Positions 44,597 to 59,500 of a stretch of DNA of 64,000 nt are shown piece after piece (position 1 is the stretch's first letter; each line of letters starts with the position of its first letter). A model generated the notes under the pieces. The model had not been told where the DNA came from. It saw only the letters and a program-made list of their open reading frames with translations, and made no database searches. Position numbers and translations under genes: made by a program. This stretch comes from Paraescarpia echinospica (taxonomy: Eukaryota > Annelida > Polychaeta > Sabellida > Siboglinidae): NCBI GenBank assembly GCA_020002185.1, contig CM034537.1, positions 11,400,157-11,464,156 on the forward strand. The letters run 5' to 3'.

Positions 44597-47500
44597 CTGC
44601 AACGTGAACATCAAACCTGTCCCATCGTATGCACTTTCCATATACAACATGAATTATTGGAATTTTTGTGTGAAATACAGACATATTTTACTACTGATAT
44701 GCCTCAAATGAAACAAATATTTAAAGGGAATAAAACCCCCCTATTGCTTGAATTCATATTATATTACATCTTTCTGTATATTTCCATCAAGACAATAATT
44801 TTACCAGAATTCTATATATTAATAATTTCACAATTTACGCTGTCCAACTGGTCTTCTTCGAATATGCATTTTTGGCGCACTTTTCTGTATGCCTAGGTGT
44901 GACATCAGAGGTGCGAATGTTGCGCAAGATGCCAGCACTTTCAAAACATTCACAGCTTGTTTACAATGATAGATGTTGAGTCAAAGCAAGCGTCCAAATG
45001 AGTTATTGTGTGGTATTCCAATGTAATATAAACACTACAGTCATTATAGAGGAACAAGCATTTATTTTACGGTTCCACACGAATACCAACAAAGACAAGC
45101 CAACCGCAAAACCTTTGCTGCTGCAGCTTATTTTTTTTAATGGTTTCGATTGCGACCCAGGAAAACTAATCTACATCAGTACACACACACACGTACGTAT
45201 GCACGTACGCACGCACGCTCACAAATATTGTATCCAACTGCTGAAAGTAACATTCTATAATATCATAACATCACATGAAGGAAGAGCTGTACAATTTAGC
45301 ATAACCCTGATTCTAGTTAATTCTTTTTCTGTCAGTCCCTGTGGTTGAGTGGTTAAGTGCGTTAGCTCAGCTGACATGTGGTTTTACTACCGATATGGGT
45401 TCAAGCCTAACTCCAAACTGTTAAAAAAGGTTTTTTTTTTATCTTTTTGTAAAGTAATATAAACCAAGCCATTTTTACACTGTTTATCATTAAATAAATC
45501 AAATGTTTAGTAGTGATCGATTATTTATTCGCGACAAAAATAAAATATTACCGGGAATGACCAATTTCCTCTGATCGTGTTTTTTATTTACATTTATCCA
45601 GACTCGTGTACAATTATGATAAACTACTGTATAGTATATAAACTACTGTATAGTATATAAACTACTGTATAGTTTATAGTAAAAGGATTAATCTTCAATT
45701 GTAATCAGTGCAATAAACACACATTACCAATTGGTACAATTCTTTCTCAGTAATATATTATTTTCATTTATAAATAAATAATTACTACAAACATTTGATA
45801 AATTTAATAATAAACAGTGCATCATATTGTAAAAATGGCTTGGTTTATATTACTTTGCGAAAAGATAAATACAAGTACACTTTTTTAAAAGTTTGGTGTT
45901 AGGCTTGAACCCGTGTCGGTAGTAAACTAGATTTGCGCCGAGCTAACACACTTAACCACTCGACCACAGGGACTGACGGAAAAGTACTATCCGGAGTCAG
46001 GGTTATGCTAAATTGTACAGCTCTTCCTTCATATAAAGTCATTATATCATATAACATTACTTTCTGCAGTTGGATACAATATTTTCATGTGTATGTTTGT
46101 TTACTGATGTAGATTAGTTTTCCTGGGTCACAATCAAAACCATTTTTCTCAAAATAAGCTGAAGCGGCGAAGGTTTTTGCGGCTGGCTTGTCTTGTTGAC
46201 GTCAGGTTGACTGGAGGTTCTCTCACTTCATTTTATCAATAAAGTTGGATTTGTGTAAAATCATAAAATAAATTATTGTTCCTCTATTATGACTAGTGTT
46301 TGTAGGGCCTATTATATCAGAATACTGCATAATAACTCATTCTGATGCTCACTTCGACTCAACATCTATCTTTGTAAACATGCTGTAAATGTATTAAAAG
46401 TGCTGTCATATAAGTTGCACGTCATTTGCGCCTCTGGCATCACAATACCACGTGATCGCCTAGCTCGTAAACTTTCAATTTTCCACGGGAATTGTGATAC
46501 AGATGGGTTTAAAATGTGATTTAAACTATCAATACATTTTTCTGTATTTGTTCATGTTGCCAAATGTTACATACAATGCTATACTTTGTGTACACATGGA
46601 AAATAAATTTAGTTGCTGCCTTGTTTTTAGTTCCTTTAAAGTATATTTGCTTGTCTTCATCAAGTATCAGTTTGAATGAAAAAATGCACATGTATTTTTA
46701 GCTTCTCTGTCAGTTTAAGACTGGTGGAATGATGATGGAATTGTGGAATGGGACTGTGATAATGAAATGATTACAATGATGTTTTCTACAGCTTGTTCTT
46801 AGCAATTTCTGGTGTGGTACATGCTTTCCTTGCTTGTCTGTGTGTGTGTGCGTGCGAGCGTTCATGCGCGTATATGCACAGATATGTATCAGACATTCTT
46901 TCACATTGCCTTTACATTTATTTTATGTTCTGACACTCCACACGAATCCTCCACGAGACAATAACTATCACCACTGTCGTTGTATACCGGTCGAAGAACA
47001 AATATTTTTATATGCGAATGTGCAACAAAAACCGAGCAGATTTTGTTTGATGCAGGTAGTACTAGGTACACGTAGGCACTGGTGATACAGCGTACACCTA
47101 CCGCTGTGGATGTGTTGGCTGCCAGTGTCAACGTGCGTCTCTTTCGCTCCAGCAAGCGGACGTGACCGTTCATTGTGGCTATGGCATCAACTAAAACACA
47201 CAATCACTCTCTTCAATTCCAGTGACTCTGTCATATCAAGAAAACATAAACCACGTGACACTAACCATTACACTTGTCTGAGGTAGAAAGAAACGGGCAA
47301 GTATGTTATGTACAAGTATGCTATGCACAAGTATGCTATGCACAAGTATGCTATGCACAAGTAAGCTATGCACAAGTAAGCTATGCACAAGTATGCTATG
47401 TACAAGTATGCTATGTACAAGTATGCTATGTACAAGTATGCTATGTACAAGTATGCTATGTACAAGTATGCTATGTACAAGTATGTTATGTACAAGTATG

Positions 47501-50500
47501 TTATGTACAAGTAGTAGCATACTGTTATCATCATATGTCACATTCCTTGTACATTTAGTAAAGCTGTTTTGGCAATACAACTTTTTGCAACTTTTTTTAA
47601 AATTATTTAACAGTAGTATCACCTGTGACTTGCTAGCTCATTTGCATAAATCTGTTATTCAGTTTTCGAACTCTTTCAAACCTAAAACTATTAAATTATT
47701 TGTTTAACTCGGCCTAGTGACAATTATGCAGAAAAATGGCTACCCGACCAGCCTAGACTATATATAATGGTGGATGAGTATGATGTATACATTTCAGCTG
47801 CAAGTTTTATACATATAATTAATTTTAAATATAATATTAAAGTTCTAAAGATAAAATTAAACATCACCAAAGTAGAATGGTGTGCCAGTTTTATGTATAT
47901 TATCAGTAAATCGCTGTTTCTTTTATGAACAAAACAAATCAGCCATAATCAAACTTACGACTTTTGTTGACAGCACTACTAGTGGCGCCCTCTTCATCGC
48001 TTGCACTGCCACAGGTCCTTGTGTGACGGGTGCGGTGTCGTAGCATACTGTGCTTCAGTGTGAAGGTCTTCTCACATAGATCACATCGGAATGGCCGCTC
48101 CCCTGATGCAGTTAACACACATTTAACATCAGAAACACACGCAGCGGATATTAAATGTTTGCCAAACATACACACAATTTCCCTATCTTTTCTCAGCTGG
48201 AAAGTAAAGTGCACCAGAAAATGATTGTTAGGTGTCAGGAGGAAGGAACTTTACAAGCACTTACACTCTATCTGAACTGGGACGCATCTTGGCATCATAA
48301 TAAGAAACTACTATCATGGGTAAATACTAAAAAATCTGAGCTCGGGAGAGCATCAAAAAAAGGTTGGTTAATCTTGAAATCGGTATGCAGAATTAAAGTT
48401 GTCAACAGTGATACACTAGGGAGCTTAGGTGGGTAAGCACAGTTAAATGTAAGTCTCTGTTTTCTGTATAAAAAAATCACTGTGAAGGAGCAAATTAAAT
48501 TTTAAAGATTGTAATGATGCTTAAGAGAAATGTTAGTGAAGTTGAAAACAAGAACACTTAGTCAACTGCTCACCTGTGTGTGATCGCATGTGCCGCCGTA
48601 GATCCTGCAGTGACCAGAACCTCTTGGGACACAGTGCGCAGTGCACCTTACGTTGTGAGTAATCTGACTCGACGGCGCGACCGTCACCACCAGCGCCACC
48701 TTTTTCAGCCTCACTCTCGATCTCAGTGACAGCACAGCACATTTCGGCGAGGAATCCACTGATGTCGCTGCCGAGATTGTTCTTCTGGTGCAGCACGGCC
48801 CAATCCTGTGGGTGCGTCGCCATCGTGTGCTCGAGGATCAGACGTCGAGCATTATACGACGCGTCACACAGGTAGCACTTGTAGGGATGGTCGCTGGCAC
48901 CGCCGTGCTCCTTCATGTGGTACAGCAGTGCCCGGCGTGTGCCGAACCGTGCGGCACAGTGCCAGCACTCTGTGATGCTGTCCATGCTGTCGTGGTGCGA
49001 TGGCATCGGAGTGGTGCTGCCGCCTGGTGAGGGTGCTGGAGCAGGAGAGGTGGAGGAGAGTTCCTGGAGCTTCTTGCCCAGACCCTCCTCCATAGTCTCT
49101 GTCTCCATCTCCTCCTCGTCCTCCTCCCCCTGACAACATCACACATGGTTAGTGGCAGTCTCAACCAGAGCTTATAATGTGAAGAAAGCAAACTTCCGTG
49201 AAAATGGGAAGTATCCACTGGACCATCAATTTGCCACCAACAGGATTCTTAGTAATTTAAAATATGCGTCACACAGCGGCAGTCTCAACCAAAGAGCTTA
49301 TATATCAAGAAAGCAAACTGGCATGAAAACGTGAATTATGCACTGGTATGCACCATTTTATTACCTACATGCTTCTCAGTCATTTAAAGACAATTGATTA
49401 GTTATGACATTCAGATCACATAGAAACTTCACCACATTATATATGTGGTGTAGATATTAGTCAATTTAAAATATACATATATTGTGGTGTTGACATGCAC
49501 ATTTTAGATCTATATTTATCACAAAAAGCATCTTAACTATTTATTCAGCGATCAGAACTTCAGCATATTTCATAAATAATTCAAACATGCTGATAAGGAT
49601 ACAGTTTATCACATCTCAATAGTTTTCACACTAGCTGTTAGTTCACAAGTGACACTGGACACCAGGAAGAAAACCAAGTTGAACCAACCAATACTAACTT
49701 AAACTGAATATGACTGAAAGTAGTCGAATGTTGTCAACTATAAGAGTGAACTATTACCTCAAACTCGAGTACCGCAGACTGCTGACTCTCGGACATCTCT
49801 GAGACACTGCTCATATTGTCTTGTGAGTCGATCGACTGACATAGCACCGTCACAGATGTAATCTGGTCAGTGCTGCCACCTGTTGACAACATGCCAGTGC
49901 TGATGGCGCTGTTATTTGCCGTGTCCACCAGGTCATCAGGAATCTCTGCACTCTCGTGTTTCTCTCGGTAGTGTTTCAGCAGGTTGGCTGAAAGGTCAGA
50001 ATCACAAATTGTAATGTCTCGGCCTGCACAGCGAGGTGGATCTGAGGTGGTGTTTTTAAAACAATTAACCTATCCATCCTGTGACCTGTTGCCTAGCAAA
50101 ACCTCCGTAAAGCCATCAAAAACATGGATGCCGAACACATGGTGAGTTCGTGCATTCTGTTGTATATTCTGCTGAAATTTCAGCCTGAGAAGTATTTCTA
50201 AATGACAAAAACAGGCAGTTTTTAAAGTGACAACTATATGCGGTTATGTTTGATCTATGAGATGTCATGTCACAATAGTAATCTAATTCACATATATAAC
50301 TGTTATAAACATTGTTGGCAAAGGCAAAGCTTGATGGAGGTTATGTGCAAAATTTTGATTGTGATGTAGGTAAACTGCAATACACTGGATACATAAATTA
50401 CATAACAACATTCTAAAGATAGTCTCAGTCAAATTGATCACAATGGACATGAGATGAGAATACTGTGCATGCAGCAGGGTCATGTCATCACTATAACTAG

Positions 50501-53500
50501 AATGAAAGTAGAACTACAGAAACAGAATGATGAGTGACTCACAGGCCGTGGAGAAGGAGCTGAAGACACACAGGTGACACTTGTATGGTCGGTCCATCAT
50601 CTGTCGGGTTGCGGGGTCGTGAATGTCAAGGCCATGCTTGCGCACCATGTGGCGCTCCCTGTTAGACTTGGTCGAGAAAGTCACCGGACACTGCGGGCAC
50701 TTGAACGGCTTCTGGCCTGAACAACCGAGACAAGGCGTCAAACGGATTGTCACTGTGCACAAGTGGAATTAAACAAAACAATATTCTTGAAATAAAAACA
50801 TAACGAGATCAATGAGGGAGGAACCTGTATAATGTTATGCTCAGTAACTATTCTAGGATTCAACACACACAGCACTGCGAGTAATCAGGAGCAAATTAAT
50901 TTGTTGCTATGCTTCAACATTTGTAGATGATTCCCTTTTCAACAACTAATACACATAAAAAACAAGAACAAGGACTCAGTGATCGAAGGTCCTCGCAACC
51001 TTGGAATAATCACAGAAAATATGTATAATGTTATGAACAATCAATTTACATCCATCTAACGTATTGTATGAAGTTGAATCCTAAAACTAGTAAGAACCCT
51101 TAACCAATGTGGATTTAAAAAAAATAAAGTGTTACTTTTCTTCCAAAGGGTCTTATATTAACCCATGAAAATTTGACACCCGACATGCAAACCATCAAGT
51201 AGGGAATAATTAACATACCTACACATGCACGCGCACACGCACACATATGCTGGCTTGATTATTTCATAAAGAGACCTACCGGTGTGAGTGAGGAGGTGTC
51301 GTTTGAGGGAGCTGATCCAGGGGAATGCTCTGGGGCAGTAAGGACATTGTAGCTTGTGAGGGGAGTCAGCATACGAGTTGCGCTTCTTCTTTGTGGGTGG
51401 TTGGTCGTCCTCCCCTACAGCCATGTCAACTCCACTCCCGCCTGCTGCGTCAGACACACCCTGGCAACACACGCTCTCGTTGTAACACTCCCAACGTCGG
51501 ATCACACTCAACTCAACAACTAAAAAGATTTATTGCACATACAGCGACTCGCTTGTGTGAATCATTTAATTAGATAAAATTGCTTACAGTGATTCTGCTA
51601 AACAGAATCGTAGATAACAGAATGAGTCATTTAGTCGAATCAAATACACTGACTGTGATAGAATAATTCCTTATTCTTGCTGTATTAAAAACACAGGCAA
51701 ATTCCTGCCTTGAAGAATCGGCAACTGACTTTGGTGCATTGAACTGCATCTCCTCTCAGGCGCCAACTTCCATTTGCCTCTCACTATGTACATTTGCTTC
51801 TTTGGACCTTTGACCTTTGACCTACTCATTGGCAAGTTACGTTTTTCACTTGTCGCTGGCGCCATTGGAGTTATGTTAAATTATTATCTGCTCTATGCAA
51901 TGCCGTAAACGGCGACAGTCGACATTAAATAGTGACAGTAATGAACTCAAGTTCAAGACCCTGTAATGGTGATGACTGTTGCTCTTGGTAAGTTCAAGAC
52001 CCTGTAATGGTGATGACTGTTGCTCTTGGTAAGTTCAAGACCCTGTAATGGTGATGACTGTTGCTCTTGGTAAGTTCAAGACCCTGTAATGGTGATGACT
52101 GTTGCTCTTGGTAAGTTCAAGACCCTGTAATGGTGATGACTGTTGCTCTTGGTAAGTTCATGACCCTATAATGGTGATGACTGTTGCTCTTGGTAAGTTC
52201 AAGACTCTGTAATGGTGATGACTGTTGCTCTTGGTAAGTTCAAGACCCTGTAACGGTGATGACTGTTGCTCTTGGTAAGTTCAAGACCCTGTAATGGTGA
52301 TGACTGTTGCTCTTGGTAAGTTCAAGACCCTGTAATGGTGATGACTGTTGCTCTTGGTAAGTTGGTTTATTGTCAGTGAAATTTAGCTTAGATAAAAATA
52401 ACAACATTTTGGTGGAGTGACGTGAACAAATAAATACCCACTGTGGGAAATACCTTGAAGGATGAGGCTGCGGATTCTGTGGTAGACTGAAAGGTACGGG
52501 ACTGATGACTGTCATCATTGCACTCTGCCGCTGTCGACGCCCCTTCACTGGGGGCGGGGCGCAGTAGGGCATGGAGTTTTGCCCCGTCTGTGGCATCGAG
52601 GATGCGGTGGACAGATGTGAGGTCACTATCCGAGCTGTAACTGTGGTTGGGGGACTGACGCTTCCCGTTGCTCAGTTTCGCTACGTTGTTGTTTGCCTCA
52701 TTCACGATCATCACATCATCGTCGTCTTCGTCATCGTCGTCAGTTGCTGCGTTGATGCTGGTGTCTCTGGAGCTTGTGTCCTCTGGCTGTGTCAAGTCAA
52801 GTCTCGGGAAGCACTATGTCAACACACGGCAGCGTAATCACATTTGTCCTTTGTGTCATCAAGTTATTTACAATTTAACCCCCATCCTTAAACTGCTATA
52901 GACCCCTGTAGGGACTCGGCTGTGACACTGTGGTTGTACCGGCTGCGTGTTCAGTGTCTTACCGTCTTTCCCGTGTGGGAAACAGCACTGGCAACAGGCA
53001 ATTAGAAACATGAATTGGGTTGGACTCCATGACAGGTTACACATTAACCCCCAGGGTAGATTCCTTCACTTTCCCTGACACAAACATCAGGTAGAAGGGC
53101 CCAACAGTTTGTGTTTCTTGTGAGAGACAACCACAATGTCAACCTTTGACTACTCAATATTTTATGTACAAATACAAACTTCAGTTAGTTTTACAATTAC
53201 GATTACAACTGAGAAGATTTTGATTGTAGAAAACAAACAACACATGTATTCAACTACTACTTACGCCGGGATGTTTTGTCTTCAAGTGCCGGTCGAGGTT
53301 TGTCTTGATGGTGAATCCTATGTTACAGAGGGGGCAGTTGAAGGGTCGCTCGTTGGTGTGGGAGCGGATGTGTACCATCAGCTGTCGGAACCCACAACAG
53401 CTCGTAAGACAACATTCTTAAGATCGTGTACAATATCTTGTAAGACGCCAGTGTTAAACTTAAAGGGACGTTGTCCATTCGTTTTTATAGTAAAATCATG

Positions 53501-56500
53501 ATGTGTATTATAAACTATATTCACTGCAACATACCAACTGCTGAAATGTATTGTAATGACCCACCTCGTTGTTGTTGAAATTTAAGGGTTTTGAGCAGAA
53601 ACAGTTTGTATACAAGGCAGCGTATCGCTTTTGAAGATGTGGCTTCAGCTATGATTACTGATGAGATGTACATATACATCACATGATGTCATCAATGTTT
53701 CTCTGATTTATTTAGGCTTGCTATTCGGTGATTTTTGTAAATATTAAACTGTTGAATTCAAAAGTTGTTTCTGCCTCATTAAAACATATTTGGGCGGTGA
53801 GTGTGTTAGAAAGCAAATGTATCAAATGATTTTACAATAAAAACAAATGGACAACCACACATCATGTATAATATTTTGTAAGACAGTACTGTTTATATCG
53901 TATATAATATCTTGTTAGACAACATTGCTAATATCATATATAATATCTTGTATTGTTCCCTTACTATCAAACACAAAAAATTTTTACTTGAAAGTAGCTT
54001 TTCACTACATATGATGAACGAATATAGCTGATTATACTGATATTACATACTTAAGTGAATACAAGTATATCAGCAATCATAGTTGTATTGTCAGTCTTAC
54101 TTTATAAATACCACAGTCATAACATACATGATTACTACAATTGCATCCGAGTTTTATATCCAAATTGATTGGATATAGACTAATACCATTAGTAGAGTTG
54201 TCAGTGGAGTTGTGCCCTGCCAGTCAGTGCTCTGAGTCAGCATCACCTCTTAGGGCAGGGGATGCAGCGAGCAAGGTTGGGAGAGGGAGGTGAAAGGGAC
54301 AGAGGGGAATCACTGCACACGACACACAGAGACAGCAAGCAATACATCTGTCCTACAGTAGATCAGTATACTACACTACAAGTTACCACTTGAAAGTCAC
54401 ACACAAGCTCAAGTGGGGTGCATTCAAATCTGTGACATAAGTAGATGACAGTGTGAACTCAACTACACCAAATATGCAGTATTCGTCATAATTTTAATGA
54501 AGCAAGCACTCACTTTACGAAAGACAAATTCAATCAGAACTAATTTACCAAAAATAACACATTAGCAGGCAAATTTGTATTTTCCGTCATTCAAGTTGCA
54601 TTCTGAGATCACTCCTCCTTTAAACCAAAATTTTCCCATTATTCAACACATGCCCCATAGACTATATACCACTCTCCTCAACTTCACATAAACTTCTTTC
54701 ACATAGTATGCAGCTTTAAGATAAAACGGTGCAAACAATGCATAACTAAGTGCCATATGTATAGTATTTCACTGGACATATTGACCACTACTTTTGCAAA
54801 AGCATAATTTATCGAGTAACATATCAAATGCCAAAGTGACATTAGCAGTAGCAAGTATTGTCAAATAAGTGAATATTATTCACGTTGACATACACTCTCT
54901 TAAAAACAGTTAAAATTATTGTTTAATGCTCAGAATACAACTTTAACATAAGTTTGTTAAAACACACATGGAGAAATGCGAGTGTTAGAGATGAGAGACA
55001 CACACAGCCACACTGGGAGGACTCATACCTTAAGGCCATGCTTGAAGAGCATGGGGCAGAACGGACACTCGAGACGAGACACGACAGGGTTGTAAAACTG
55101 TTGGTACTCCCTCTTGTATCGCAGCACTGCATAATCAGGAGGCATCACCAGCATGGGCGCAGAATGATATGGAAGGTACATGGGTAGGCCAGCAGGGGGC
55201 TCTGCTGTCAGTGTCTGGGGTATGCCCACAGTGGCCAGCAGGGGGCTACTTACATGCGTAGCGAGTATCGAGGATGATTGCAGGTGGGCATGGTTTCCGC
55301 CCCTCGGAGACTTGGGGGGTCGACTGGTGGTCTCGGGATGTGCACGTAGTGTCAGGTCAATGGGCTGGTCCTGGGACTCAACAGACATGACACTGTCAGA
55401 GTATGATGCATCTCTACTGTTCACGTCATCAGTCAATGACACTTTCATGCTGAAGTCAAGAGGCTCATCGGCATCACCATCTTCTGACTGCATGTCCGAC
55501 ATTGCCGGTGCTTGACATGGCGTCATCATGCGCACACCAGAACCAAACAACTGTGATGACACTTTCATCATTGACGTCAACGACCTCCCGGGCAGCGGCG
55601 ACATCGATGACTCAGAATGCGTGTCATCCTTGTCGAGGACCGCTGCTGCCTCCTGGCGGTTGACGCTGAGGTTATGCATGTTTTCATTGATGTGGATGCA
55701 CTGGTCCATCTGCACAGCATTGACATCGACGTGTTGTTTCTGGACGTGTCGTACACAGTTGGCCTTCGTTGAGAAGCCATTGTGACAGAGACGACAGATG
55801 AAGGGCTTGTGTTGACAACTGCTGTGGGAACGTAGGTGGTGTTTGAGGGCACGGAAGAACTTGAAGTCCTCCCCGCAGTACTTGCACACAGTGTTGGGCG
55901 TGTGGAGCGCCTTCACGTCCACCAGCGACTCCGTCATGTAGCGGTTGTAGCCGATCGCGCGTTCAAACTCCTCCTTGGTCTGACAGTCGTGTTTCTTCCT
56001 GTTACACACACGCACATCATGGTGTTACATAAACAACATGGTGTTACACACACATCATGGTGTTACACACACACACGCACACACATACACATCACGGTGT
56101 TACACACATCATGGTGTTACACACACAAGGTGTTACATACACACGGTGTTACACATACATCGTGGTGGTACACACACATCATGGTGTTACATGCACTCTG
56201 CCTGGTGGGAACAACATTGGTCAGACTGGTTGATATAAAATGACATTCCTTCCTTTTACATGAACAATGAGGTGAACTTGCAAGCTAAACATTAAACGCA
56301 TATGACAATTTCATCTCAGAATTCATGAGTGATTTGCTCATTGTTGCCTTAATTTTGTTACATTATTTGTCTTAACAAATATGGATGTAGGACTCTTGCG
56401 CAAATAAGATAAATACTTTGACAGAAGGATGGTCAGACATCTGGCAGAATAAAAGAACGTTGTATATATCTAGAGGCGAAGAAACGTGAACTAGATATAC

Positions 56501-59500
56501 AATGTCTGGCGCAAGGCTAAACAACCGCTGGATTAGTGCAGGCCTATGTCACAGTAACTATAAACAACTGGAAATACATTCGAGATGATTGTTGGCACCA
56601 CCTGGGTATTGCAAAGACATCCATTAACCACAGAACCAGTGAAATGTTGACATCTGTCTAACAATTCCATACTTCCCCTATACAAAGATGAATACTATTT
56701 GCACTTCCTAAAGAAAGTCTTGTTGTTCATATCGATCCTGAACCATCTCAACATAAGAGACTAGCTCTGTGTGTTTGTGTGTGTGCGTGCGTGCGTGTGT
56801 GCGTGCATGCGGTTGTGTGAAAGTAATGCCACCATACCTGACGTGCCTCTCACAGTTGGCCTTTGTCGTAAACGCGAACTCACAGATGAGGCACTGGAAG
56901 GGTCGTTCACCGTTGTGTGTACGCAGATGGCGCACTAGAGTACTCTTGTCAGCACTCGAGTAGGAGCACCGGTCACACTTGTAGGGGGACAGGCCAAGGT
57001 GGGCACGCACGTGACCTGTAACAAGACACACTTGTAGCGGGACAGGCCAAGGTGGGCACGCACGTGACCTGTAACAAGACACACTTGTAGGGGGACAGGC
57101 CAAGGTGGGCATGCACGTGACCTGTAACAAGACACACTTGTAGCGGGACAGGCCAAGGTGGGCACGCACGTGACCTGTAACAAGACACACTTGTAGCAGG
57201 ACAGGCCAAAGTATGCACGCATGTGACCTGTAACAAGACACACTTGTAGGGGGACAGGCCAAAGTATGCACGCATGTGACCTGTAACAAGACACACTTGT
57301 AGCTGGACAGGCCAAGGTATGCACACACGTGACCTGTAACAAGACACACTTGTAGGGGGACAGGCCAAGGTGGGCATGCACGTGACCTGTAACAAGACTC
57401 ACTTGTAGCAGGACAGGCCAAAGTATGCACGCACATGACCTGTAACAAGACACACTTGTAGGGGGACAGGCCAAAGTATGCATGCATGTGACCTGTAACA
57501 AGACACACTTGTAGCAGGACAGGCCAAAGTATGCACGCACATGACCTGTAACAAGACACACTTGTAGCAGGACAGGCCAAGATATGCACATACGTGACCT
57601 GTAACAAGACACACTTGTAGCAGGACAGGCCAAGATATGCATGCACATGACCTGTAACAAGACACACTTGTAGTGGGACAGGCCAAAGTATGCACGCACA
57701 AGACCTGTAACAGGACACACTTGTAGCGGGACAGGCCAAGGTGGACACTCATGTGACCTGTAACAAGACACACTTGTAGCAGGACAGGCCAAGGTATGCA
57801 CGCACATGACCAGTAACAAGACACACTTGTAGCGGGACAGGCCAAGGTGGACACGTACGTGACCTGTAACAAGACACACTTGTAGCAGGACAGGCCAAGG
57901 TATGCACACACGTGACCTGTAATACAACATACACTTGTAGCAGGACAGGCCAAGGTATGCACGCACGTGACCTGTAACAAGACATATTTGTAGCGGGACA
58001 GGCCAGGGTGGACACGCACGTGACCTGTAACAAGACACACTTGTAGCAGGACAGGCCAAGGTATGCACGTGACCTGTAACAAGACACACGTGACCTGTAA
58101 CAAGACACACTTGTAGCGGGACAGTCCAAGGTATGCACGCATGTGACCTGTAACAAGAAACATTTGTAGCAGGACAGGCCAAGGTGGACACACATATGAC
58201 CTGTAACAAGACACACTTGTATCGGCACAGGCCAAAGTATGCACGCATGTGACCTGTAACAAGACTCACTTGTAGCGGGACAGGCCATGGTATGCATGCA
58301 CATGACCTGTAACCAAGACAATGAGTGGCTGATGTAGCTGACAGTGCATAACTATGGCAACAGATGACCAAAGTAGCTGACAATGCTTATCTGTGGGCAA
58401 CATGAACAAAACAGATGGTGCCCAGACATGTGGTAACTATTTTGCCTTTGATTTAAAATATGTTAAAAGCTGATTCCATGTTAATGTAGATGGGAATAAA
58501 CCAAGAATAAACAAACAGTCAGACACCCTCATGGAATTGCTGTCATACCCAGCGTTGTTGTCTCAACCTATCTTAAATAGAAGTTGCCAAAAAGAATGAA
58601 ATGTCCACTATGATCAACTGCAACAGTGCACGCATGGATTCCCTGCATAGAGAGTGCACAAACAGACAAGACACTAGTGTTTTCTACTCACCTTTATATG
58701 CGCGTATGTTGGTGAATGTCTCATCGCAGCAGTTGCAGGTGAGGATGCCACCTCCGTCCTTCTTGTCCCTCTCCAACATGTCATCTATTGTCTTCAGCTG
58801 TGGCGTGCACCCACCGCCATTCACCATGGCGGCACTGCGAAGGTCGGAGGTCATCACCCTAGCAACTGCTCCCATCACAACCTTCCTCTGGTTGCCGTCA
58901 AACTTTGTTGCGTCTTTTGTCTGTGTCATGAGATCGTGGAAGCGAGAGACAAGCTGCCCGCTGGTGGCTCCTTCCACTTTCACCTGCGCACCACTGATTC
59001 TCTTTACACCAGTGTCACCATCTGCAGCCAGTGTAGGTTCGCGACTGGACAGACCGTTACTCTTGAGATTGAGCATCAGCAGGAACTCATCCTTCGACAC
59101 AGCATCCTGCACGAGGTTGTCGTCACCACCATCCATGCGCGTGTATCCAGCCATCACCTTGTCACGACTGTGCAGGGTCATGTGATCATCAAAGGCGGCG
59201 ACCGTGGCGAAGTTACAGTCACACTGCAGGCAGGTAGAGGGCAGTTCTGGGGCGTGCGTCTGCGTGTGCAGGTGTAGCGCGGCATAGCACGGGAACGCGT
59301 GGTGGCACCGCTGACAGGTGAAGCTGTGTGTGTCGCTGCTGGTGCCCCGCTGGCGCAGCTCACACCACGCCTTCGCGATCAGCGGGAATTGTGCACACGA
59401 GAACGGGGCAAAGCTGAGCTGGTGGAAACCGATGGGCACCGGGGACTTGCCATGGTCAGCGAGCTTCGACCGCCACACACTATGCTTCTGCAGCTGGTGG

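Noticed and set aside
45345..45420. A functional tRNA Ser/Leu gene
   Set aside because: A- and B-box-like parts are present, but the cloverleaf arms do not pair well and a mirrored copy exists nearby; SINE heads explain it better.
47236..47707. Frames repeating ILVHS, MLCTS or AQVCY
   Set aside because: They come from the 15-bp minisatellite in the RREB1 intron N-O.
56708..58383. Long minus-strand open frames (up to 482 codons) with Cys-rich 53-residue repeats
   Set aside because: They follow from the stop-free 53-bp tandem unit. I treat them as a repeat, with only possible partial use by alternative splicing, not as separate genes.
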